A DNA stretch of 64,000 nt, from positions 408,684-472,683 of the forward strand of contig MNCI01009293.1 of assembly GCA_015680685.1 (NCBI GenBank). Direction: 5' to 3'. This DNA comes from Gnetum montanum (taxonomy: Eukaryota; Streptophyta; Gnetopsida; Gnetales; Gnetaceae). Position 1 is the first letter of the stretch. Every line of letters starts with the position of its first letter. Positions 34,680 through 45,822 of the stretch are shown piece by piece. The notes under the pieces were generated by a model. The model made no database searches and was not told the origin of the DNA. It was given only the letters and a program-made list of their open reading frames with translations. The translations under genes and the position numbers were made by a program.

Positions 34680-34795
34680 ACTTACTAAATATCCTAGCTA
34701 ACTTTACTCCCAAGTAACTTGCCCAACCAATAGGAGATGACTTACCAAACATCCTAGCTAACTTTACTCCCAAGTAACTTGGCCAACAAGTTAGG
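34680..34795. repeat. 60-bp tandem repeat in LTR-B
   Basis: Two units starting at 34681 (CTTACTAAATATCCTAGC) and 34741 (CTTACCAAACATCCTAGC) share CTAACTTTACTCCCAAGTAA. The first unit abuts the gap, so more copies may be missing. Confidence 0.85.
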
Positions 34796-36129
34796 AAGTA
34801 TTTAACTTAAGAAGTTAGGAGGTTGGGGAATAAATAAATATTGTTTTGAAAATAATTCCATCAATCCCATATAATGGTTCACAAGTATATCAATATGAAG
34901 CTCTTAATGTTTTAATAACAAGGCGATAATGCAACATTTACCTTGGAATAAATGTTATATAAAAAATGACTGAAAGAAAAATCAAATTTGAACTTTAATC
35001 CCGAATGCAAGGGCGCTAGACTTGGAACAGTTATCAAATATTCGCGAAATATCCCGCTTCTGTCCAGGATTGTTAGCAACCACCACCGTGAGAGAAGGCT
35101 CAGCAGCTGCATCTGGCATCGTTACTTCGTTGGATTACTGGAGGAAGATCTAGAAACGGACTTCATTCACAAGACAGATTGCCCTGAATCATAGGGTTTC
35201 GGTTGCAAGAACTATTTTATTTTGCCCCAAATTCGCCAGGGCTTCCTGCGCTTCCACGTTTTTGTAAATTGTTCTTCCAAATTTCTGCCATTGATTTCAG
35301 GTTTTAGGGCCATCACATCGTAGATCAATTGCTACGGTAGAGCACCCTTTTGCTTTTGTTTTAGAACTTACTGGTGAAGATTCAGTGGCTCAGTGGCACG
35401 GCATCTGTGCGGAGGTCTCGGTAGCTCCATTTTCCCTGACACGGGCAGCCAACGTTGTTTATGATTCACTATTTTTTTAAAAAAAAAATACCGATGTCTG
35501 TTTTTGGCTTATGCGGGGCGGCACGTATCGGCGTCATCAGAGGTAGGCAAATCAACTGCATAAACTTGAATTCGGATGAGAGTCCCTGCAAAAGAAATTT
35601 CAGCATAACGTGGCCAGCAGAAATGCCACTGGTTTAAGGTTAAAAGAACATTCGATTTTCTGTGTAACAGAAAACCATTTCAGGGTAAAAACCCTTGCAT
35701 TCCTCTGCGTTAGGATTAACGCGATTCCTGCATTTTTTGTAATGAAAAACTAATATTCTTTTGGATTATTTTTCTTTCTCCTGTCTGTCTTCCATTGTGC
35801 ATAAGAGCTAGAACTGTGTTTGTTTTTTCTTTTGTCATAAAAACATTATTCACACCTTATTAACTTTGATATTTTCCTTGATTCCCCCGTAAATAGGATC
35901 GGTTCTTTTACCACTTCACTTATTTTTCATCCTTCATTTTCCAAAGGAGCATCATAAATTTTCCTTATCATTAAAACAAATTTATCTTCCTTTAACTGTT
36001 CTTCTTGAATATCAAAGTATAAAATATCATTTAAATACAAACACCATGTATATTTCTCTTGAATATCCCTTGTGACTTATTCATATTTTATCATCTTGCT
36101 GCTCCATGAAATGGCTAAATGTATCAACA
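34796..36129 (-). other. LTR-B body without genes
   Basis: Higher GC and CpG content than its surroundings (for example GCGGGGCGGCACG at 35513). A T/A homopolymer pair is near 35465-35490. No recognised domain; short frames here lack homology signals. Confidence 0.55.
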
Positions 36130-36420
36130 ATAACCATCCAGAAAACTATAATAGCATTGCCTATAAATGGCGTCCAACACCTGATCCACAAATGGAAATG
36201 GAAAGTGATCTTTGAATTTTTCCATATTCAATAGTTGAAAGTTGATGTAGACTCATCACTTGCCACCTTTCTTTGACACAATCATGAGTGGACTAACCCA
36301 CTCATTATTCGCAATGGAATAGATAAACCCCACCTTGAGGAGTTGTTTGATTTCTTATTTGATGATTTGCTCCAATTTGGGATTCAACTATCATTGTGGT
36401 TATCTACTTGTCTTCATGGC
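36130..36420 (-). pseudogene. RT of A4, N-terminal piece
   Basis: Minus-strand text corresponds to KQLLKVGFIYSI, the ID/NF block and HCYYSFLDGY-like region that precede the active site in A1. Joined to 33688 once LTR-B is removed. Confidence 0.75.
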
Positions 36421-36900
36421 TAGATCAGTGAAGATACAATGCTGGCATATCCTAGGATCAATCCCTATGAGTTTGGGATATGACCAAGTAAGGGTTGTTG
36501 GCCATCTATTGACAACATTAAACAACATCTTCTTTTGTTCAGGAGCAAGATTTGCATTGATTATTACCAAATTTCCATTTTTCAAGAATTCATATTCCAT
36601 GCTAGCAGGTAGAATTTTCAACTCAATGGGATCTTGTTTAAAATTTTCAAGAATTTCCAACTCAATGGGATCTTGTTTAAAATTTTCAAGAATTTCCAAC
36701 TCTTTCCAATTAGTATCATCAATTTTGTCAATGGAGAGTTTGCGATGAACTTGCTCCAATTCATACATGCCTTCCATGTAGGCACATGTTAGGCTCTCAA
36801 CCAGTTCCATGCACAGTATGTTGCTTTCAAGATCAACTGTCAGCCATTGGGTGTCCTTTGGATTTGTGGCTACCACATACATGCACTTTTGAATTTTAGA
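36421..36900 (-). pseudogene. Pre-RT region of A4 with 13-residue duplication
   Basis: 160-codon open stretch (36882-36400) linking protease and RT: QWLTVDLESNILCMELVES, GMYELEQVHRKLS, WKELEILENF, LPASMEYEFL, APEQKKMLFNVVNRW, WSYPKLIGIDP. Equivalent to A1 9013-9300. It contains a perfect 39-base tandem duplication (36619-36657 and 36658-36696), so EILENFKQDPIEL occurs twice in frame. The longest clean gag-pol frame of the GYP-A copies. Confidence 0.75.
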
Positions 36901-37425
36901 TATATCAACACACTAATTGCATGCTTTGATAGATACACTATTAATGGCTCATAATGTCTACACAAAATTGCATCCTATATCACTATATTTGATGCATGGA
37001 ACTTTCTTCCTCTTGATCTTCCTGAATGCATTCTCTTTCGAGATTTTGAGGGAAATATCTCAAATCCCCAATCATGCATAAACAATGCTAAGACAAGCCC
37101 TTCGCATGATGATTGGAAAGTCCCCCTTGCAATTGTCCACTTGAATCACTATGAAATTAGTTGGGTAGGACCATCCACAAACTATAGTTACAATGTCCTC
37201 CACAAATCCCAAGGAAACAATGATGGACTGATTAGCCAACTCAAGTTGGATGTTGCTCTTCTTGAGTGAAGCCAGGTTCTAGGCTTTATGCATCTCATGG
37301 AAAATCATATTAACACCAAAACCTGAATCCAAAAGAGCATTGCAAGGCCCATTTCCAATGATTTTAAGGTAAATAAGGGAACTTCCAAGATCAAATAGTT
37401 TCCTGAGGAGGTGGCCATCCTTTAT
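36901..37425 (-). pseudogene. Aspartic protease of A4
   Basis: Reads PCNALLDSGFGVNMIFHEM with the D-S-G triad intact, then IVTIVCGWSYPTNF, VDNCKGDFPIIM and ISLKISKENAF. Only a few stops, several of them TGG-to-TAG or CAA-to-TAA type. Confidence 0.8.
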
Positions 37426-39853
37426 TCAATTGATTACCACATGGGTTAACATAATGGTATGCACTTTGGGAGGTGTTTGATTTGAAGGGGACTTGAATGG
37501 ATTAGATGTAGAGGGTGATGGAGGAGTAGGGTTGCCAACTACAAGTGTATGTGAGGGNTAGAGGGACACATGCAAAAGCATGAAGAGGGTAATATGGATA
37601 TCGAGCTTTCCCTCTAGTAGATGGAGAATGAGTTCTGTAATACTCTGGAGGATAGTAGTGATGTTGAAAGGTGGAATGACTAGAAGATTCATCTGGAGAA
37701 ATGGATTGCTAAACATAGTATCTATATGGATCTGGTTGCTAATAAGGGTACTGGTGCCTTGGTGGTGGCTTCCCCCATGACTATGAGTGTTGTCACTATT
37801 GGTGCTACTCATACGATTGTCATGGAGCTCCACTTAGATAGTAGGTTTGTTGTTAGTGGAACTACCTAGGATTGCTTTCAAGATAAGGTAATCTTCTTAG
37901 TGCTTGGCTTCTTACTAGTCTAGGATTTAGAGTGTGCACTCCAAACTCCTACAAGTGTGATACAATAGGGCAACATCCTTTAGGATGTTCGTATTGGCAG
38001 ATGTCACACCCACCATCATCATTTGATTCTATTACCACAACTTCTTCTACTACAATAGCTTTCTACTTACCCCTTTGGTAGGCACATTCAACTTCTCTCT
38101 ACCTCCTGCAATTACAATCACTACTCTACTCCCTTGATTCTTCTATAATTTTTAGAGAAGTTTGGAATTTTTCATCCAACAAAATCCACATTTTATCTAC
38201 CTTGGGTAAAATTTCAAACATAGATTTTTGGATCGGTAAGGTCTTTCTCACCACTTCATTAAGCGATGACTCTTCCTCACTATCACAAAAGTAAGCCTCC
38301 CTCTTTCTAATGGAAGGGTCCCTATTATATTCTTCTACACTTTCTCATTTTCTCAACTTGCCTTCTTCCTTTACAACCTAGTCAATTAGCCTTTGAATTT
38401 GATGGGCTCTTAGTTCTAACAATCACCCTTGGGCATAGACTCCAAGAGTTCTCCTTGTTTCTGATTAAATCCCATCTATAATATGGCAAAATTTTTCCTA
38501 TTGAGAATAACCATGGCTAGGACATCTACGCAACAAAGAATAGTATCGGCCCATGGTTGTGTTCAAGGGTACATGCGTCCCTGATTTCCATCCTTGGATT
38601 TGCCTTCTCAAGTTGGACACTCAAGAGTAAGTCTAATATTTGTCATTGAATAGTTCGAGAATCGTACTCGACCATTTGATGGATTCTAGTTCTAGGGGCT
38701 AGTACCAACTCTTTTCTTTCTTAATAAGTATCCTTAGAAACATATTAATATTTTTCCAATTGTTCTTCACATTTTGCAAGGCACATGCATTGTGAAAGGC
38801 CTAAAGATGGTTCTATGAATTTGAGTTATATCCCCCTTTGAACTTGGGGATATTATTCACATCTAGCCTCTTGATTCAGCTATCCTTTACATGCCTTGTA
38901 GGAATTCTCACCACCTCTATAATGTTTAGCATGCTTTGAGTGGCAAGTAAAGCCTCATCATAACCATGGCCTCTGTGGTGGCCATGATGCCTATGATGTC
39001 ATTTGCTACCCCTACTTTCATGATGATGGACCTTCCTTGAATTCCCATGCTCCTAATATTGACTTACCCAATGGGCCCTATGATTATTTTGGTCCCATCA
39101 GTCACGTCTATCATGATCATGCCCTTTGCAGTTATGCTCAAAGCTAGAAGAGGAAGAAGATGATGATGAAGGTGAAGAGGAAAGAGGACTAGCACCACCA
39201 CAGTGCCTATACCCTCTCTTTGATGGTCACAAACATGATCATGATCATGATGCTTATCCTCATCCTTGTCATAACCCTCCTCCCCAGATCCCTTTTAATC
39301 ATGGAACCCATTATTGCCAAAGCTAGGATTGTGGATAGTAGACTACATGTTCTAGTTTTGGCCTTCTTGGCCAAAGTCAAAGAGAGGAGTGTCATTGAAT
39401 GAAGAGCCCTAAGGGAAGAAGCCCTCATCATCTCTTTTGTACAGTAGGAATGAAGAGCCATCGGACCATTTCCGCTTTGCACTTTCATAACCACTTTTCT
39501 TACTGTTGATCCCTTTTATGTTGTTCATCTATGGGATGGTACTCCCTAGCATCACTATCCTACAAAACATATTTAGAATGAAGTCCCTATAGACCCAACC
39601 TCGTAAGAGTGTGTTGGAGCATCACAGGAATGGATCGATTGAGTGGCAACATAATGTTGTCCTCCAGGTCCCATCATCACATCTATTCATCCTAGTGTAG
39701 GATAAAGATAAAGTTGGGCACATACTCATAGGGATGAGCATATACCACCCTGTATTGGTGGGGCACTTGCTAATCCATTTCTTCTATTCTTTGCCGATTG
39801 GATGTTTGCTCAAACTTAGATGGAGAATTACTCGTATGAGAAGAAGAAGATAT
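37426..39853 (-). pseudogene. gag of A4
   Basis: The expected start (ATG TCT TCT in A1) is ATA at 39853-39851, so the start codon is lost by one transition. The N-terminal block RVVYAHPYEYVPNFIFIL follows, then acidic and Asp/His-rich low-complexity sequence (39300-39130), the capsid core near 38900-38500, a lysine-rich stretch and the pre-protease region with repeated HSHGGSHHQG (37780 area). One ambiguous base at 37559. Confidence 0.75.
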
Positions 39854-39997
39854 TATAGGATTAGAAAAAATAAAACTTAGTGTGCTTTATTATAACTATT
39901 TTTTTTATTTTGGCATATGATGTGACCTTAGGGTTTGTTCCAATGATGTTAAATGGTTTTCACTAAGTTCCAAGATAGTGCATATATCAAACAAAAG

Positions 39998-40016
39998 GTC
40001 CCTAGCAACAAATCCA
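39998..40016 (-). promoter_or_regulatory. Primer-binding site of A4, tRNA-Asp type
   Basis: GGTCCCTAGCAACAAATCCA on the + strand aligns without gaps to the reverse of the tRNA-Asp primer site, one base before the LTR. Confidence 0.75.
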
Positions 40017-40017
40017 A

Positions 40018-40912
40018 TGATGATTAGTAAATACCCCTACACTCAATCATACAAATTACAAGTGTTCATGTGTGATCTAATTGAATTCTATAGACCTTAA
40101 GTCTTAAAGTACACTAGTTCTAGGAAGGGAAGTCTAATCATTACAATCATTGTCTTCCCAATTACACTTATGAAATGCAAAGGTATGGTTAATTACAACT
40201 AAGGAATCTACTTTTTATCATTTTTTATGTTTTATGTTCTTGGTACTTAAAATAAAGAAATGAAGTAATTTTTAATGGCTAATTTAATCTAACTAACTAA
40301 TTAATCTCTAACTAATCCTAACATAAGTATCCATTCCCACTTGTCCTACACATCTTGAACACGTATAATGCTATTAAGTTACCAAATGTTAAGTGTTGCT
40401 GGGATTACAAAGTGTCATACACATGCTCGAAGTGGTAGTACTTATGTGCTTAATTAATTGCTATTTAGCCTAGCTAACTTAACTTAGCTTAATTTATCTT
40501 AATTAATTGAAATCATTCAATAAAATTGCATAAAACATTAAATGCATAAATAAAATATTTAATCTAAACAAAGTGTTGTATGGTTTATCAGAAAGCTCAT
40601 CTTTATTGCTACACACACTACCATGCTTAGGTACAACAATGCTCGAATAAAGATTTGTACACTAAATGACTCTTACTATGGACACTTGGGAAAATATTCT
40701 AACTCAAATGAAGAAAAACTACAAGAGCTCTACTATGCTATGAAAAAACATGTCCCCAAACCATGTTTCTAAGTGCTATATTTATAGGTTGGCACACATC
40801 CCGCAACATCAGATATCCAACATCACCTCTAAGCCTCCAATATCTAGTATCTAATATCAAGGCTCTGATATTAGATATCTAATATCAAAGCTAGACAAAA
40901 TACACTTCATCA
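40018..40912 (-). repeat. 5' LTR of A4 (895 bp)
   Basis: Starts TGATGATTAGTAAATACCCC and ends ACACTTCATCA on the + strand. U3 has ATATC/GATAT repeats at about 40805-40890, including a TTAGATATCTAA palindrome, and the TATA region (CTATATTTATAGG on the + strand) is at about 40776-40788. Confidence 0.85.
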
Positions 40913-41299
40913 ACTATTATATTTTGGCATTTTTAACACTATAATAGATATTAATTCCTCTTTTCCATTTATGGATTTATAGATCATGTATGGTTTAGAC
41001 TTATGACATTATATCATTAATGTATATTATGGGATTCAATTTTGTAGTTTATTTTATTCTATTTCTTTTCCATAATTTTTTATATTATATTCAAATCATT
41101 TTATATTCATGTATTTATTTCTTCCACTATTATTTTTCTCTTCTCTTCTTTTTGGGGTCATGGCTTTATGCTATGTTCCTTTGTTCCCTTTGCTACGTAG
41201 TTATTTTGTTCATGACTCTTTCCATGATCATTAGTTTCGTTAGGGATACTATCCAACATAAAACTCTTCAACCTAAGGCATGGAAGGGAGGGTATTACA
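40913..41299 (+). repeat. 5' LTR of G2, 3' portion
   Basis: T-rich sequence ending GGGTATTACA two to three bases before the primer site. It begins directly at the A4 LTR end, so the U3 start (TGTAACAACTTG in the 3' LTR) is missing. Weak similarity to 47090-47200. Confidence 0.55.
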
Positions 41300-41302
41300 A
41301 GT

Positions 41303-41319
41303 TGGTATTAAATCATAGG
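41303..41319 (+). promoter_or_regulatory. Primer-binding site of G2, tRNA-iMet type
   Basis: TGGTATTAAATCATAGG corresponds to TGGTATCAGAGCATAGG, with differences that are mostly transitions. Confidence 0.8.
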
Positions 41320-41359
41320 TTTTTGTTGATTTTCCTTTTTTTCATTTTTATGTCCAATA

Positions 41360-42530
41360 ATGGAAGGTGCTAGAAGTGGATGTGGTCATGCTAGGAGGAT
41401 AGATGTTTGGCCTAGCAACCCAACACCAACACCTAATCCAATTCTTAGTCAAATAGAGGAACCGTTGGCAAATTTGCAAGATAAAGCTCACTCCAGTTCC
41501 TACTCTAATACAAGATGAGAACACCAATAAAGTAGATATTAATGACTATCTCTTTTAGTTCCTCCATCAACATACAGAGAAAATCCTAGTTCACCATCAA
41601 TGCATGATGCTTTAGGAAGTGGTGGTAGTGGTAGATAACAAATGGAAAGAAATTTATCAAACAACCTTGTAAGTTAGAAATCCATATCTTCTAGGGTGAG
41701 GATGCCCCTATAGTTTCCATTGAATGGCTTGAGAAGATCCTTAAAATCTTCCAGTTGATGGGTTATACTCCTGAACAACAAACCTAATTACACTCACTAG
41801 TTTCGTAGGGCTGCTAGACATTGGTGGACTGCCCAAGAGGAGGCTCTTCACTGGGAAGAATGTGATATTCATTGGAGTGATTTTCTCAATGCTTTCAATG
41901 CTTATTACATTCCTTTAGAGTTAGTGGAGGTGAAGGTCAAGAATTTCTACCATCTCTACCAAGCCAATCATACTATGACTCAGTATGATTGTAAGTTCTT
42001 AGAGTTGAGTATGTATGTGTCTCACATACATTCGAATGAGCTATCCAAGACTAACCATTTTATCTATTATCTTTGCATGTCCACTAAGGATCATTTTCTC
42101 TTTCTACATCTTCAAACATATCAGGATGCATAAGTATGTGCATTATACTTGGAGTATAATCAGTTGGCAGAGGTAGCATGACAAGATCATTCTCAGAAGA
42201 GGGGTCAAACCTCTTCTAGGAAATCTAGTAGGTCCAAGTGAACTTAGAGTTTCAATTTGAATAGTTAGCAGCAACAACAACTAAAATATCAACAGTAGGC
42301 AATAAGTGGTGGGACCACTCGTGGATCCATTACTTGCTATGCTTGCGGGAAGGTTGACCATGCTTGAAAAGACTATTCCTACTACCATAGCTATGATCAG
42401 CCAAGTCATAAGAGTTTCAATTGCTCAAAGAATGAAAGTGGTGAAGGTTATCAATAGGATGAAAAACCTACTAACGGCTAGTACAATGCTAGGATGCATG
42501 CTCATGTTTAGACTTGGATACATCAGCTAG
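41360..42530 (+). pseudogene. gag of G2
   Basis: The ATG at 41360 begins MEGARSGCGHARR. The capsid core lies at about 41690-42130 with RHWWTAQEEALHWEECD, FLNAFNAYYIPLELVEVKV, FYHLYQANHTMTQYDCKF and MYVSHIHSNEL, a typical chromovirus gag order. A glutamine-rich stretch leads to a knuckle CYACGKVDHA-stop-KDY near 42337, whose fourth ligand is Tyr instead of Cys. Confidence 0.85.
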
Positions 42531-42860
42531 TTGAGACTCAACCCAACACTATGATGGAGACTAGAGGTACGATTTCTGATCAAGTAGTTTTAATTCTTTT
42601 TGATGCTAGTGCAATCCTTTCTTTTGTGGATCCATGTGTAGTTGCTTGTTTGGGTTAAACAGGCTAGTACATTGAGCAAGGACTTGTCGTTAGCTCCAAT
42701 GGTGATTACGTGCTTGTAGTGAACTAATTCTGTAGGTTCATACCCTTGGTAATTCAAAATGCCATGTGGTTTAGTGACTTCCACATTAAGAACCTAGGGA
42801 TCTATGATGTTACCTTGGGTATGGATTAGTTGTCTCACTATTAGGATAGTTTGGATTGTT
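42531..42860 (+). pseudogene. Aspartic protease of G2
   Basis: GTISDQVVLILFDASAILSFVDP is the active-site segment; functional relatives have D-S/T-G-A where this has D-A-S-A. It is followed by the NLGIYDVTLGMD substrate-binding strand. Stops follow. Confidence 0.75.
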
Positions 42861-42999
42861 ATTGTAAGATACTTTTCTTGGTAATGGATGATGGTGTTCA
42901 GATGACAGTGCATACTAGACCACATAAGGTCAAGTTCAATCTTGTTTCTTTGAGATCTTTTTACCAATTGTTGAGGAAATATCATTCTTGATTTAATAT

Positions 43000-44420
43000 T
43001 TCTATCTGTGCTATTTCCTTATCATAAGGATTTGATTAAGTTTCAATTATTTGTGAGTTTACCTCCAAGGTGTGATATTGAGTTTGAGATTACTCTTAAA
43101 CTCGAGGTAGAACCTATCTTAAAGGTTCCACATAGGATGTCCCCTATTGAGTTAGCAAAACTAGAGATTCAACTTTAGGAGTTGCTTGATAAGGGCTTAA
43201 TTCATCCAAATGTGTCTCATTGGGGGTGTTCCTATCCTTTTGTGAAGAAGAAGGATGCTAGTATGAGGCTATGCATTAATTACCAACAATTGAACCTAGT
43301 GATGGTGAAGAACAAGTATGTGCTACCATGCATAGATGATTTGTTTGAGTAATTGAAGAAAGCTTAGGTATTCCCTAAGATTGATCTAAAGCCAGGGTAC
43401 CACCAAGTTTACATCAAGGAGGATGATGTCCCCAAGATAGCCTTTAGGACATGGTATGGGAATTATGAGTTCTTAGTGTTGCCATTTGGACTTACTAATG
43501 CTCCTGCAGTATTCATGCATCTTATGAAAAATGTTATGAGCCATTACCTAGATCATTTTTTTATCATGTTCATTAATGATATTTTGATGTATTCTTCATC
43601 TGATGAGTTGCATGAGCAGCATCGAAGGATCATCTTCCAGAAGCTTAGAAAACATTAGTTATTTATCAAATCCTCCAAGTATTTTTTTTTTTTAGCATTG
43701 AGAGATTCAATTTTTGGGACATGTTCTTTCAAAATCTAGTATAGCAATGGATCCCAATAAAATATTAGTTATTAAGGATTGGCCTATGTCCAAGGATGTT
43801 GGTGAAGTTCATAGTTCTTTGGGGTTGAAAAGCTATTATAGGAGATTTGTTGAAAACTTCTCTTGCATTGCTTCATCCCTCATGAAGTTGTTGCAAAAGA
43901 AATTTGGTTTCTTGTGAAGCTTATGTTGTCAAGATACCTTTGATAAAATCAATGGTATACTAATCTCAACTCTTGTTTTGGTCTCACCTACCCTAGGTAA
44001 GTTTGTTGATATTTGTATGAATGCTTCAAGAGAAGGTTATGGGTGTGTCATTATGCAAGAGGAAAAAGTGATAGCTTATCCCTCATGATAAGTTAAGCTT
44101 TATGAGACATGCTACCCTACTAATGACTTGGAGTTGGGAGTGGTTGTATTTTCTTTGAATATTTGGTGTCATTAATTGTTCAAGGAGTGATTGAATATTT
44201 TCAATGGATCACAAGGGGTTATAGTATTTGATGAGTTAGCCATAATTCAACTTGCACCAAAGGAGGTGACGAGAACTCTTGGCTCATTTTGATTTTATCA
44301 TGCAGTATCAAATAGGTAGAAGTACTATGGTTGCATATGCCTTGAGCCATGTGATTAGTAAGATAAACAGCTTGGTGATCTAGTCAGAGATGATAAGTAA
44401 GATTCATGAGGTGCAATAAC
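43000..44420 (+). pseudogene. RT and RNase H of G2
   Basis: [79 protein letters not shown], then FIMFINDILMYS at about 43560, where the first Asp of the F-x-D-D motif is Asn. The thumb follows (FLGHV-like and KDVGEVHSSLGLKSYYRRFV). RNase H covers 43970-44390 (FVDICMNASREGYG, ELGVVVFSL). Frameshifts near 43680 (a T run) and 43917. Confidence 0.85.
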
Positions 44421-44479
44421 ATGATTCTTGGTGTGAGGAGCTAAAGCATTCCAATGATGATATCATGATAGTGGATGCA

Positions 44480-45808
44480 CTTGGGCTGCTTCATCATAAG
44501 GATCAAGTATGTGTGCCTAGTTCCTTAAGACAATGTTTGTTACATGAAGCTCACCTTAGTAGGCTTCAAATGCATCTGCATAATGATAAGATATACTAGA
44601 TGCTAAATAGGTTGTACTAGTGGCTAGGAATGAAGAAGCAAGTTGAAGAATTTATGGTTAAATGTCTAATTTATCAATATGTTAAACTTAAACACCAACA
44701 ACCATGTGGCTGCTTGTACCCTCACATTATTCTAGAGTAGAAGTGGAAGGTGATTAGAATGGATTGCATTACCAATTTACCTCATACTAGTAGTGGAAAT
44801 TATGTCATTCTTGTTGTGGTGGACTTGTTAACTAAGTTAGTTCATTTCCTAGCTACAAAGAGTTTAGCTAGCACAAAGGATGTTGCACAGATGTTTATCT
44901 ATGAGATTGTAAAATTGCATGCCATTCTTGCCAAGATTATCTTAAATCATGATGCCAAATTTATGTCTTGATTTTGATATGCATTCATGGAAAGCTTGGG
45001 CACTAGGTTAAACATGAGTTTAGCCTATCATATACAAACTCATGGCTAGGTAGAGAAAGTCAACCAAGTATTGGAGGACATGCTTTAGTCTTCCACCTTG
45101 TAGTTTATAGATAACTGGAATAATCTTTTACCATTGGTAAAGTCTAATTACAACAATAGTTATTAGGCTAATTTGAAGGTAGTACCATACAAATTCTTGT
45201 ATGGATGACTTTGCAAGACTCTCTTGTATTGGAATATGATCGAAGATAGGTAGCACATCAATTCAGATATTATGCTAAGAATGACAAGGTAGATTAGAGA
45301 GTTTCATGAAAGGTTGATGACAACCTAGGATTCTCAAGTAAGCTATGCAAACCACAAAAGAAGGCTTCTTGAATTCACTATTGGTGACAAGGTGTTTGTT
45401 CAATTTTTTCTGCTAAAATGATTGATGCATTTCAATTAGAAAGGTAACCTTGCACCTCGTTTTATTGGTCCATTTGATGTCCTTCAATGCATAGGATAGG
45501 TTGCACATCATGTTTGTCTACCTCCACAACTTTCCAGCATGCATGATGTGTTTCATGTCTCCATGCTACAAAAGTATATGCATGATGATAGTCATGTTGG
45601 TGATTAGACTAAGATGCAACTTTAGGTATATGTCTCATACATAGAAATTTCCATTAGGATCTTGGATCAAATGAAGCACCAGTTGTGTAGTAGGATAGTG
45701 CCTATGCTAAAGGTTTTGTGGAATCATCATGATTCACAGGAGGCTACTTGGAATCTTAAGTGTGATTTACATTTTTCCTATCATGATATCTTCTAGGAGG
45801 AAGATTCT
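44480..45808 (+). pseudogene. Integrase with chromodomain-like end, G2
   Basis: The HHCC region is at about 44550-44700 (HLSRLQMHLHNDK, then CLIYQYVKLKHQ). The core has MDCITNLP, ILVVVDLLTKLVHFL, ILNHDAKFMS (second Asp) and QVLEDML (Glu). The C-terminal GDKVFVQ, PRFIGPFDVL, LPPQLSSMHDVFHVSML precede VSYIEISIRILDQMKHQL, VPMLKVLWNHHDSQEATWNL, a chromodomain pattern that in this lineage is thought to guide insertion into heterochromatin. The frame ends EEDS-stop at 45808, next to the polypurine tract. Confidence 0.85.
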
Positions 45809-45809
45809 T

Positions 45810-45822
45810 AAGAGGGGAAGGA
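45810..45822 (+). promoter_or_regulatory. Polypurine tract of G2
   Basis: AAGAGGGGAAGGA immediately before the LTR start TGTAACAACTTG; primes second-strand DNA synthesis. Confidence 0.85.

Larger units (their letters stand above)
33689..36129 (-). mobile_element. LTR-B solo LTR inserted in A4 RT
   Basis: Begins TGTTGGCAACC and ends TGTATCAACA on the + strand, giving TGTTG/CAACA inverted ends. Flanked by perfect ATAAC duplications (33684-33688 and 36130-36134). Removing it restores the RT text seen in A1 near 8760. No gag, pol or primer site inside, so probably a solo LTR or short non-autonomous element. Its left 170 bases match, reversed, the right end of the copy at 47690-50388, which sets the orientation as minus. 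It retains many CpG sites, so it is much younger than its host. Confidence 0.85.
30026..40912 (-). mobile_element. GYP-A copy A4
   Basis: Full-order minus-strand element: 5' LTR (40912-40018), tRNA-Asp primer site, gag, protease, pre-RT, RT, a remnant of the integrase end, 3' noncoding DNA and a 3' LTR (about 31436-30026). RNase H and most of the integrase are missing at 33196. RT is split by an LTR-B insertion. The five bases outside the two LTRs (CTTTC and ACTAT) do not match, so the ends may have been rearranged or may come from two insertions. Confidence 0.75.

Noticed and set aside
33793-34773. Long open frames of about 290-326 codons on both strands
   Set aside because: They run through 809 unknown bases and are open only because N cannot form a stop.
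35000-35660. Host gene exon, because GC content and CpG rise here
   Set aside because: The segment is bounded by TGTTG/CAACA ends and a 5-base duplication, and no frame shows a domain; it is a young LTR.
41020-41373. 117-codon hydrophobic frame that looks like a membrane protein
   Set aside because: It is T-rich LTR sequence; the frame runs through the LTR end and primer-binding site of G2.
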